5,599 nt of DNA from Prevotellaceae bacterium. Its GTDB lineage: Bacteria; Bacteroidota; Bacteroidia; Bacteroidales; UBA932. The position numbers were made by a program, and so were the translations under genes. Of this stretch, positions 1 to 5,599 are shown in pieces. The notes under the pieces were generated by a model. That model was not told the DNA's origin. It did not search any database and saw only the letters and a program-made list of their open reading frames with translations. Position 1 is the first letter of the stretch, and each line of letters opens with the position of its first letter. The DNA is taken from the NCBI GenBank assembly GCA_031259655.1, contig JAIRLF010000107.1, forward strand, positions 1-5,599, in the 5' to 3' direction.

Positions 1-1545
1 GCCTTCTACATATTCTTTTATTTGTTTGATAAACGCCTGTTTTTGTTTTTCCGTTTTAAGCGAAGAATTCCATAACCAAGCGCCCACAATGGCAAAAATC
101 AGCACAGTTATTATAAACACAATCAATTTTGGGTGTCTTTTCACGAATGAGTTTGTTTTTTTAGTCTTGCTTTCTTTTGGTTGCGGTTCCAATTCCAAAT
201 ACAGGGGATTTTCACCTGTTGCAGGACAATAATTTTCAATCTTTCCATAATATCCGTCTTTTGTCGAGACCTCTATATTCCAATATCTTTCAATCTCATC
301 ATTTTCAAAAGTCAACTCCGGTTTATTTTCCCAGTATCCTTTAGTCCGAATACTGAAATCGCAGATATAGTAATGTGTTTCTTTATCAATAGCAATTACT
401 TTAACGACTTTACGTTTTATTAAAGTTATCCGTACAGGTTCATTTCTGTTTTCGGGCGTTATGATAATTTTATAGAACAGCATATTTTCTGTTATGCCCT
501 TTGTCGAAACTTGCCAAGCTTGTCCTATTTCTTCGCCGCTGAAAGTGATTTCGTTATTTATAGCGATTTTTTCAGGCAGATAATTAGTCCGGCAAGAGAT
601 TTCAACATTGCTTACAAGGTTTCCTTTGTTGTCTTGCGCGAAGAAAAGAACAGTTTTTCTTTCCGCTTCGAGTTCGATATTTTTCTTCAGGGTAATCTTT
701 TTATTTCCTTCATCGATAATCAGATATTTTTTAATACTCTCATCGTCCGGTCTTCCCCTCAGATTGATTTCTTTAAAATATTTTTTCGAATACCTGAGCG
801 AAATAAAATCTTTTTTATAGATTTTGTCTTTGTCGTGCAATAGTTGCCCTTTTCCGTTTCTAATTTCTATTACTATTCCATTATCGCCGGTTCCATTAAA
901 CCCGTTTAATTTGTAAAAAATATTTTCCAAATCAATTTTTATGGGGACATTTTCGGAATGTCGCAAGGCATATATCGGGTTCTGAGGTTTGTTTTCCATA
1001 TTTTTGGACACAAAGAAAACCTGTTTGTATTCGGTATATTCTTCTTGACAATGCGCTGAGTCGAAATATTTATGCAATTCTTCATCGGAAGAATAATAAA
1101 CAAAGACGGCGTCTTTTGCGCCCGCTTGCAAGGGTTCGATTTCTTTGTGTACAAGCAGGCTTTTGTATTTGTTTAAAATTCCGTCGATAACCGACCAGTC
1201 TTCATGCACATTCTTGAGATTGTGGTCGGGAATATATTTCGAATACCATCCGGAGATTTCGTCTAACAAAGACTTTATCTTTGCTCCTGCCAAATTTTCG
1301 TTATTCGGCAGGAAAAGCGAGAATGCGATATTTCCGGTGTACATCCCGCGCAGCATATCGCGTATTATCGCGTATTTAGTATATATTCTTCCCTCCGTTA
1401 TGAGCGAAAGTGAATATGCCGATTGCCCGACAGCCTTTTCGCTGCTTGTGTCGGGGCGAACGTCTCTTGCTACCGTTTGCGGTATATTCGGCGTGGAATA
1501 CAGAATTTTATATCCACCCTTTGTTCCATGTATTACTAATTCCAT
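1..1545 (-). CDS. GAP1-N1-like GTPase-associated membrane protein, 3' end beyond window
   Basis: The frame is open for 515 codons from the ATG at 1545 to base 1 with no stop, so the C-terminus is missing. The N-terminus reads MELVIHGTKGGYKILYSTP and continues with conserved-looking patches such as VARDVR and IAFSLFLPNN (about residues 25-82). By recall this resembles the N-terminal domain of GTPase-associated protein 1 (GAP1-N1); I could not run a profile. Residues about 298-453 form two related beta-rich repeats, each with a Trp followed by VSTK. A lone hydrophobic helix at about 473-491 follows a basic KRHPK stretch, which predicts a cytoplasmic N-terminal region and an extracytoplasmic Lys/Glu-rich tail. 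The start is 9 bp after the GTPase stop. A stop in the same frame at 1557-1555 rules out an upstream start. The GTPase neighbour supports the GAP1 reading. The alternative is a Bacteroidetes-specific membrane protein of unknown role. The gene itself is near certain; the family is moderate. Confidence 0.85.
   Translation of the reverse strand, partial: MELVIHGTKGGYKILYSTPNIPQTVARDVRPDTSSEKAVGQSAYSLSLITEGRIYTKYAIIRDMLRGMYTGNIAFSLFLPNNENLAGAKIKSLLDEISGWYSKYIPDHNLKNVHEDWSVIDGILNKYKSLLVHKEIEPLQAGAKDAVFVYYSSDEELHKYFDSAHCQEEYTEYKQVFFVSKNMENKPQNPIYALRHSENVPIKIDLENIFYKLNGFNGTGDNGIVIEIRNGKGQLLHDKDKIYKKDFISLRYSKKYFKEINLRGRPDDESIKKYLIIDEGNKKITLKKNIELEAERKTVLFFAQDNKGNLVSNVEISCRTNYLPEKIAINNEITFSGEEIGQAWQVSTKGITENMLFYKIIITPENRNEPVRITLIKRKVVKVIAIDKETHYYICDFSIRTKGYWENKPELTFENDEIERYWNIEVSTKDGYYGKIENYCPATGENPLYLELEPQPKESKTKKTNSFVKRHPKLIVFIITVLIFAIVGAWLWNSSLKTEKQKQAFIKQIKEYVEG
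187..654 (-). repeat. two related ~75-residue beta-rich repeats in the GAP1-like protein
   Basis: Residues about 298-375 and 381-453 can be aligned by eye. Each opens with a hydrophobic strand (TVLFFAQD versus VKVIAIDK), has a second strand (VEISCRTNYLPE versus CDFSIRTKGYWE), then a Phe-containing acidic segment, a Trp followed by VSTK (residues 349-354 and 425-431), and closes with alternating hydrophobic residues after Asn/Pro. They are probably paired beta domains just inside the membrane. Identity is low, so the relationship is plausible rather than proven. Confidence 0.5.
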
Positions 1546-1554
1546 ATCATTTAT

Positions 1555-3060
1555 TTATTTATTAAAAACATCTAAAATACTTTTTTTATTTGGGGCAATC
1601 CTGTTAACTAATATGTTGATTATCCTGTTAGAATCATCCCTGTCTAAACTGCAAATCTGTTTAAAATAGACTTTTCCCAGCGAGAACGGCTCAACTGTTA
1701 ATTTCCCTGCATTGATGCTGTGTTGTTTGCACCTGTCTTTTAAAGAATTGATAAATGCAGTGAAATTGTTATTTCGCAGATATTCTATTGAGCAGGCTAC
1801 TCTTCCCGTTTTCTCGCAAGGCATTAAATCGCTTTTTGTGATGACAATGAAAATCGCGTCTGTTGATTTGCTGAACACATCGTTGTTTTTGAAAAATGTT
1901 GCTGCCGCCTGCAAATAGTCGCTTTGAGTATAGTTGTCGGCGTCCACATTGTTTTCTTTTTCATAATCAATAAAAAAGAAGTGGATTTTACGGTTTTTGC
2001 TTTTCAAAAAGTTCATTAAATTATCGAACGTATTTCCATGCGATTGAGTAGGGAAAGGGCGTCCGGCGTTTTTATAGTAAAAGCACTGGAAAATCTCGCC
2101 GCTTAACTCTATCAACGAAATGGAACGCGGTTTATCCTTACCCCGTTTCAAGACAAAGGGAAGATATTGCGTTGTTTCGACAGGACTTGCCGACGGCAAA
2201 ATTCCATACTGACTGATGAATATGTTTTTTAACCGCGTCATATAATCATATCCCGGTCCGGTAGCGATTTCCAGATATCCCAAGTTTTCCGCCGTATTCA
2301 ATATTGCAGCCAAAGCGCAGGTTTTTCCCGAACCCGGGATACCCCAAAAATATACTTCCGTATATCCGTCGGGTATGGATTTTGGGATTTCGCCCAAATC
2401 CAAATACGGAGGAGATATGCTGTCTAACTTGTCGATAATATCGCTGTTAATGCCGCAACTGTTCAGTTCATTTTTTGTAATTATCCCTTTTGATAAATAG
2501 TCGCTTATCATACCGGGCGTATAGGCGTTCGGATTTTGACAGAGTTTATGCAAAACTTCCTGTTTATTCGCCTGTATATCCAGACGCTGCTGTTCCAAAA
2601 ATTTAATCCTGTCTTTTGCTTCTTCCGTATGTTTGCCTTCGGGATATTGCAGGATATAATCGGCGAGTCCCGCTTCGTTATAACCGCAACGCTCCCATGC
2701 CGCGTCGTCTTCCCTGTCGTGCGCCGTCTGTAACTTTTGAATTACTTTACGTTTGGATGCGTCCAGGTTGCCGCTGTCTTTCAATTCGTCGAGGCTTACT
2801 ATGCCTTGACCGATATACTCAAAAAGTTGTTCTGCCGATAAATTCTCAGCGTTTTTTAATATTTGCGTTTTGTCTGTCGCACTGTTGTTATTTTCATAAT
2901 TGCTTACAGTCAGCGAGGCTTGAATCGCTTTTCGTTTGGGCGCCTCCAAATTACCGGTACTTTTCAACTCGTCGAGGGTAACTATGCCTTGACAGATATA
3001 TTCAACAAGTTGTTCTGCTTGTATATTTTCAATATCGTTTAAAATTTGCGTTTTATCCAT
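1555..3060 (-). CDS. P-loop GTPase with N-terminal repeats (double-GTPase/TRAFAC-like, conflict-system type)
   Basis: This 501-residue protein has no signal peptide or membrane helix, so it is predicted to be cytoplasmic. Residues 2-47 and 63-108 are tandem copies of a helical repeat, and 165-212 is a divergent third copy. Between copies two and three (about 118-157) sits a helical segment with an AW...YP.GKH...A.DRI pattern seen in many Bacteroidetes multidomain proteins. The nucleotide-binding domain runs from about 234 to 490: Walker A/G1 GIPGSGKT at 240-247 after a beta strand (EVYFWG), a G3-like ELSG at 318-321, a hydrophobic strand ending FFFIDYE at 361-367, and G4 TKSD at 408-411, which indicates guanine specificity. 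This order fits the GTPases, called DO-GTPases in Pfam, that occur with GAP1 proteins in predicted conflict systems. G3 has Glu instead of the usual Asp. An upstream in-frame TAA at 3069-3067 fixes the start. A GTPase is well supported; the exact subfamily is less certain. Confidence 0.88.
   Translation of the reverse strand: MDKTQILNDIENIQAEQLVEYICQGIVTLDELKSTGNLEAPKRKAIQASLTVSNYENNNSATDKTQILKNAENLSAEQLFEYIGQGIVSLDELKDSGNLDASKRKVIQKLQTAHDREDDAAWERCGYNEAGLADYILQYPEGKHTEEAKDRIKFLEQQRLDIQANKQEVLHKLCQNPNAYTPGMISDYLSKGIITKNELNSCGINSDIIDKLDSISPPYLDLGEIPKSIPDGYTEVYFWGIPGSGKTCALAAILNTAENLGYLEIATGPGYDYMTRLKNIFISQYGILPSASPVETTQYLPFVLKRGKDKPRSISLIELSGEIFQCFYYKNAGRPFPTQSHGNTFDNLMNFLKSKNRKIHFFFIDYEKENNVDADNYTQSDYLQAAATFFKNNDVFSKSTDAIFIVITKSDLMPCEKTGRVACSIEYLRNNNFTAFINSLKDRCKQHSINAGKLTVEPFSLGKVYFKQICSLDRDDSNRIINILVNRIAPNKKSILDVFNK
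2425..2568 (-). repeat. divergent third copy of the GTPase N-terminal repeat
   Basis: Residues about 165-212 keep the pattern of the first two copies: NKQEVL in place of DKTQIL, ISDYLSKGIITKNEL in place of EYI-QGIV-LDEL, then a short Cys/Gly turn and a final helix IIDKL. Identity to the first two copies is much lower, so this copy is older or under different constraint. It lies directly before the nucleotide-binding domain. Confidence 0.6.
2737..3057 (-). repeat. tandem 46-residue repeat pair in the GTPase N-terminus
   Basis: Residues 2-47 and 63-108 of the GTPase align without gaps at 33 of 46 positions by my count. The shared core includes DKTQIL, AEQL, QGIV, LDELK, GNL and KRK. The copies are separated by a 15-residue Asn/Ser-rich linker. 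The coding DNA is also visibly similar (for example CAAGGCATAGT in both), which indicates a relatively recent internal duplication. Each copy probably folds as a small helical unit. I do not recognise a named family; a protein-interaction or adaptor role is inferred from position only. Confidence 0.9.
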
Positions 3061-3095
3061 TTTTAATTATAAAGATTGTTTTTATTTGTTATGAT
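3061..3095 (-). other. 35-bp AT-rich intercistronic spacer, membrane protein to GTPase
   Basis: No terminator or promoter is visible. The sequence directly before the GTPase ATG (TAATTAAAA) nearly matches that before the membrane protein ATG, so both genes probably use the same kind of A-rich, Shine-Dalgarno-free initiation. This supports co-transcription of the two genes. Confidence 0.5.
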
Positions 3096-4025
3096 TCATA
3101 ATTCATTATCAACGGTCATTCCTGCTGAAAACAGTATTCTTATTCCCGGAAATTTCGAGTGTCGTTTTGTAACAAAATACGACAGCAGCATAATCGCATA
3201 CGCCGATACGGCCAGACCGAGAGAAAGCGGCGTAGGGTCGCCGAGTGTTTCAAAGTCTTCTTTGAGGTCGTCAAACGACAGAGCGTAACTAAAATCTTCG
3301 GACTGTTCTTCCGTTTCTCTTACGGAAGACAGTTTGATCAACTGTTCCAACCACTCGTTTGTGTTTTGTTCAACATCATTTACAACGCCCACTATACCTA
3401 TGGGTTTCCAATTCTTGACTATATTCCGCGACTTTACCAGCCAGATAGAATCAACTCGCTTCATTGCGGTGAAGTTGGATGGGAACAAGTCGGCGTGAAC
3501 GGTGAACATCTTGTTTTCGATTTGCTTTTCGTCGGACACTCCGTTGCTTTCAAAACCGTACGCCGCATATTCGCTTGGATTGACCTGTTTTGCGGCAACT
3601 ACGCTTTGCAGTCTTTTTTTGTAAAGTCCTTCTCTGGTACCGGCGTATTTTTCATATTCGGTAAACATATTTTCGGCTTGAGTAATGCTTGCTGTAAGTT
3701 TACTCTGTATTTCCGTTTTCCGGTCGGAGATGGCGAAATAATGTGAAAACGGCGCAATTGCAAATACTACGGCAAATCCGGCAAACAAAACCAGCATAAT
3801 CATTTCACAAATGAAACAGGTTTTGAAACTTCGGCTTGTCCGTTTCAGCAATTTGGCTACAAGCGCAAGTCCGCCTAACAATACGGCAATAATAATTGAC
3901 ATAATAATACTTTGTTGAGTATTGCCCAATGTAAAGAAATTGGCGCTTAAAAAGCAGACAAAGCCAAAGGCAAGAGCTGCTAATACTGTTAGCACATCGG
4001 CTAACGAAAATTTTGACTGATTCAT
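3096..4025 (-). CDS. four-helix membrane protein with large extracytoplasmic domain, unknown function
   Basis: I do not recognise this 309-residue protein. Hydrophobic helices lie at about 9-32, 38-58, 70-97 and 266-285. The basic loop KLLKRTSRSFK between helices two and three, and TKRHSK after helix four, place both in the cytoplasm by the positive-inside rule. Residues about 98-264 are therefore predicted to be outside the inner membrane. That region begins with a charged, probably helical stretch (98-142), contains a hydrophobic, beta-like core near IGIVGVVNDV (209-218), and ends in an acidic segment (235-260). All three cysteines (24, 70, 73) are in or beside helices. The gene is 48 bp downstream of the subtilase and 35 bp upstream of the GTPase, so it is probably co-transcribed with both. 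Its architecture suits a sensor, a membrane anchor or a pore-forming partner, but nothing in the sequence decides among these. The start is fixed by an in-frame TAA at 4043-4041. Confidence 0.85.
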   Translation of the reverse strand: MNQSKFSLADVLTVLAALAFGFVCFLSANFFTLGNTQQSIIMSIIIAVLLGGLALVAKLLKRTSRSFKTCFICEMIMLVLFAGFAVVFAIAPFSHYFAISDRKTEIQSKLTASITQAENMFTEYEKYAGTREGLYKKRLQSVVAAKQVNPSEYAAYGFESNGVSDEKQIENKMFTVHADLFPSNFTAMKRVDSIWLVKSRNIVKNWKPIGIVGVVNDVEQNTNEWLEQLIKLSSVRETEEQSEDFSYALSFDDLKEDFETLGDPTPLSLGLAVSAYAIMLLSYFVTKRHSKFPGIRILFSAGMTVDNEL

Positions 4026-4073
4026 TTTTAATTCATTTTTTTACATTATTATACATTAATTTATCTATTGTTT
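4026..4073 (-). other. 48-bp AT-rich intercistronic spacer, protease to membrane protein
   Basis: The spacer is almost entirely A and T. It holds no hairpin that could act as a terminator and no Bacteroidetes-type TAnnTTTG promoter element. A TATAAT occurs on the minus strand, but without a convincing upstream box. The last bases before the ATG read GAATTAAAA, an A-rich leader typical of Bacteroidetes translation starts that lack a Shine-Dalgarno sequence. Confidence 0.5.
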
Positions 4074-5599
4074 TTAATTCCGTTTTAATTCTTCGTTCAC
4101 CAGGTCTAATTCCTGTTGTAATTTGTCCAACTCCTGCTGTAATCGTTTGCGTTCCTGTTCCAGATGCGACCTCCGGTTTAAAGGATTATCGGGATTTGGA
4201 GAGTTCGGATTTTGTACATTATTCCCGTTGTTCAGAGTGAAACTGCAAATGCGGATTGCATTGTCTCCCTGTTTTATGAGCCCCTTGTAATCTTCGGTTT
4301 TATCCCCGTATTTTACTTTGACAACGTATGGCGTTTCGTTTATTTCCGGTTCATACCTTTTATAATACAGAAGATACACCTCGTAAGTTCCATTGGGCGC
4401 GCTGCCGGTTGCCCAATAAATGTTTTCGACAGGCGTTTTACTGTCGGGATATTCCACATTCATATCTATTTCGAGACGTCCTCCACTCGCAACTCTTGGA
4501 TTTTTGAACCAGATAGCATTGCCATACGGGTCGAGACAGCATAAATCCAAATCGTTGTAGTTGTTCCATTCTAAAAGTATTTGCACATCGCCGGTTGAAG
4601 GCGCAGGCGTACAGTCGACTGCTTTTCCCGACTTGACAGTTTCGAGCGCTTTGTCCAACTGAATCAGGTTTCCGATATTGTCCTGCATCGGTAAGCCTGT
4701 TGTTTGCAGGATACAGATGATTTGCCTTCCTGTTATTGAATCGTTCAGGCTTTTCATCAGAGCGATAGCGCCTGTCACAATCGGCGCCGCCATGCTTGTA
4801 CCGCTCATTGTTTGATAACCGTTCTTGCCGACAGAACTGTAAATGTCAACTCCGGGCGCCGAAACGGTTGAAAAAGAACCGTAGTTGCTGAAATCGGCTT
4901 TGCAGTAATTCCTGTTGTTTTTGTCCACAGCCGAAACGGTAACAAACAGTTCGGGACGCTGCAAGGCGTCGATACCTGCCAGCACATTGTCGTTTCCCGC
5001 TGCTACGACTATGACGGAATTGTGACGGGCGGCGATTCGCATAATTTCGCGCCATAAACGTTCTTCTTCTTTAAAATGATTGTGTATCAAATCTTCCTGC
5101 ATATTTTCGGGGAAATGGGAAAGCCCTGTAAATTGACCGCCCAGCGAAACGTTTATCACATTGGCGCCCTGATACAGAGCGTAGAGAATGCCGTCGAGTA
5201 TGGATGTAGTGGTCATCAAACCCCGTGCGTCGGCGACCTGAACAGGCATAAATGCGCATCCGGGAGCGACGCCGCAAATACCCTTTCCATTGTCGGCGAC
5301 GGCTAATGCCGTTCCCGCCACATGTGTTCCGTGGTCGACCTGTTGCGGAAATACTTTGTTCGAATGCGTCCACACGTTGTAAGGCATCACCACTTTGCTG
5401 CTCAGTTCGGGATGCGAAAGATTGAATCCGTTATCGACGATTGCGACAGTAAGTTTCGGCGAGCCGCGAGTGATTTCCCAAGCCTGCGGGGCTTTTATTG
5501 CGTGAAGATACCAGGATTTGTCGCTGTCGGCAAATGCAGGGTCGTCGGGAGTGTAATTTCCTTCAAACAGCGCTTCGTCGAAAACAAAAAGTTCGTACT
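4074..5599 (-). CDS. subtilisin-like serine protease (S8) with YfaP-like domain and coiled coil, 5' end beyond window
   Basis: The frame is open to the right edge, so 507 residues are visible (numbered from the first complete codon, 5597) and the true start is outside. The catalytic domain has the whole subtilase signature: Asp55 in VAIVDNG, His89 in DHGTHVAGT, oxyanion Asn202 in AAGND and Ser268 in SGTSMAAP, so it should be an active endopeptidase. The stretch before Asp55 (WYLHAIKAPQAWEITRGS) is the usual approach to the subtilase core. Residues about 336-456 form a second, beta-rich domain with a DLDLCCLDPYGNA motif, a GGRLEID strand and NGTYEVYLLYY, resembling YfaP/DUF2135-type sandwiches. 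An Asn/Pro linker and a leucine-heptad coiled coil (about 476-507) close the protein. There are eight cysteines. A start inside the window, such as the GTG at 5393, would delete the catalytic Asp and is not credible. It lies 48 bp upstream of the membrane protein and is the likely effector of the cluster. Confidence 0.95.
   Translation of the reverse strand, partial: YELFVFDEALFEGNYTPDDPAFADSDKSWYLHAIKAPQAWEITRGSPKLTVAIVDNGFNLSHPELSSKVVMPYNVWTHSNKVFPQQVDHGTHVAGTALAVADNGKGICGVAPGCAFMPVQVADARGLMTTTSILDGILYALYQGANVINVSLGGQFTGLSHFPENMQEDLIHNHFKEEERLWREIMRIAARHNSVIVVAAGNDNVLAGIDALQRPELFVTVSAVDKNNRNYCKADFSNYGSFSTVSAPGVDIYSSVGKNGYQTMSGTSMAAPIVTGAIALMKSLNDSITGRQIICILQTTGLPMQDNIGNLIQLDKALETVKSGKAVDCTPAPSTGDVQILLEWNNYNDLDLCCLDPYGNAIWFKNPRVASGGRLEIDMNVEYPDSKTPVENIYWATGSAPNGTYEVYLLYYKRYEPEINETPYVVKVKYGDKTEDYKGLIKQGDNAIRICSFTLNNGNNVQNPNSPNPDNPLNRRSHLEQERKRLQQELDKLQQELDLVNEELKRN

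Noticed and set aside
511..843. Plus-strand open frames over the leftmost gene (including 26-232, 181-423, 608-820)
   Set aside because: They are antisense to a continuous 515-codon minus-strand frame with coherent protein features, and their translations are Phe/Ser/Ile-rich in the manner of antisense reads of AT-rich coding DNA.
1145..1669. 174-codon plus-strand frame spanning the GAP1-like/GTPase junction
   Set aside because: It lies opposite two real genes and their junction and shows no domain or motif.
3089..3101. Palindrome TTATGA-T-TCATAA over the membrane protein stop codon
   Set aside because: Six-base arms in very AT-rich DNA are expected by chance, there is no following T tract, and the loop is too short for a hairpin terminator.
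3159..3746. 195-codon plus-strand frame opposite the membrane protein
   Set aside because: It is Phe- and Arg-rich with no recognisable motif, and the minus-strand gene has clear helices and loop charges that fit the positive-inside rule.
4046..4056. TATAAT on the minus strand in the spacer before the membrane protein
   Set aside because: Bacteroidetes use a different -7 element (TAnnTTTG), no upstream box is placed correctly, and AT-rich spacers produce TATAAT by chance.
5071..5373. Minus-strand frame of 100 codons and neighbours (4805-4987, 4846-5055) inside the subtilase
   Set aside because: They are shifted frames of the subtilase catalytic domain, whose correct frame carries the full triad; low-complexity Arg-rich translations are typical shadows.
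5391..5393. GTG or nearby ATG as the subtilase start
   Set aside because: The same frame runs open to the window edge and upstream residues hold the catalytic Asp and the conserved approach to it.

Overview
The window is completely filled by four genes, all on the minus strand and all facing the same way, so transcription runs from the right edge to the left edge. The DNA is AT-rich. The spacers are short (48, 35 and 9 bp) and very AT-rich. None of the three visible starts has a GG-rich Shine-Dalgarno sequence. This, together with the protein families, suggests a Bacteroidetes (probably Bacteroidales) genome. That placement is an inference; no rRNA or other taxonomic marker is present.

Layout in transcription order: (1) 5599-4074, a subtilisin-family (S8) serine protease with a complete Asp/His/Ser triad, then a YfaP/DUF2135-like beta-sandwich and a C-terminal leucine-rich coiled coil; its N-terminus lies beyond the right edge. 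(2) 4025-3096, an unrecognised four-helix membrane protein with a predicted extracytoplasmic domain of about 165 residues. (3) 3060-1555, a cytoplasmic P-loop GTPase (GIPGSGKT and TKSD motifs) with two near-identical 46-residue repeats plus one divergent copy at its N-terminus. (4) 1545-1, a protein open at the left edge whose N-terminus resembles the GAP1-N1 type of GTPase-associated proteins, followed by two related beta-rich repeats, a single transmembrane helix and a charged tail.

Tight spacing, one orientation and no visible terminator suggest one operon. Protease, membrane protein, GTPase and GTPase-associated protein together fit the GTPase-centred, NTP-dependent conflict (immunity or programmed-death type) systems predicted computationally for bacteria. 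My working model, an inference, is that a membrane-proximal signal is relayed by the GTPase and its GAP1-like partner and ends in controlled action of the subtilase. The operon continues past both edges, so the full gene set is unknown. No RNA genes, insertion sequences, CRISPR arrays, tRNAs or confident promoters or terminators were found, and no stretch above 50 bp is gene-free.
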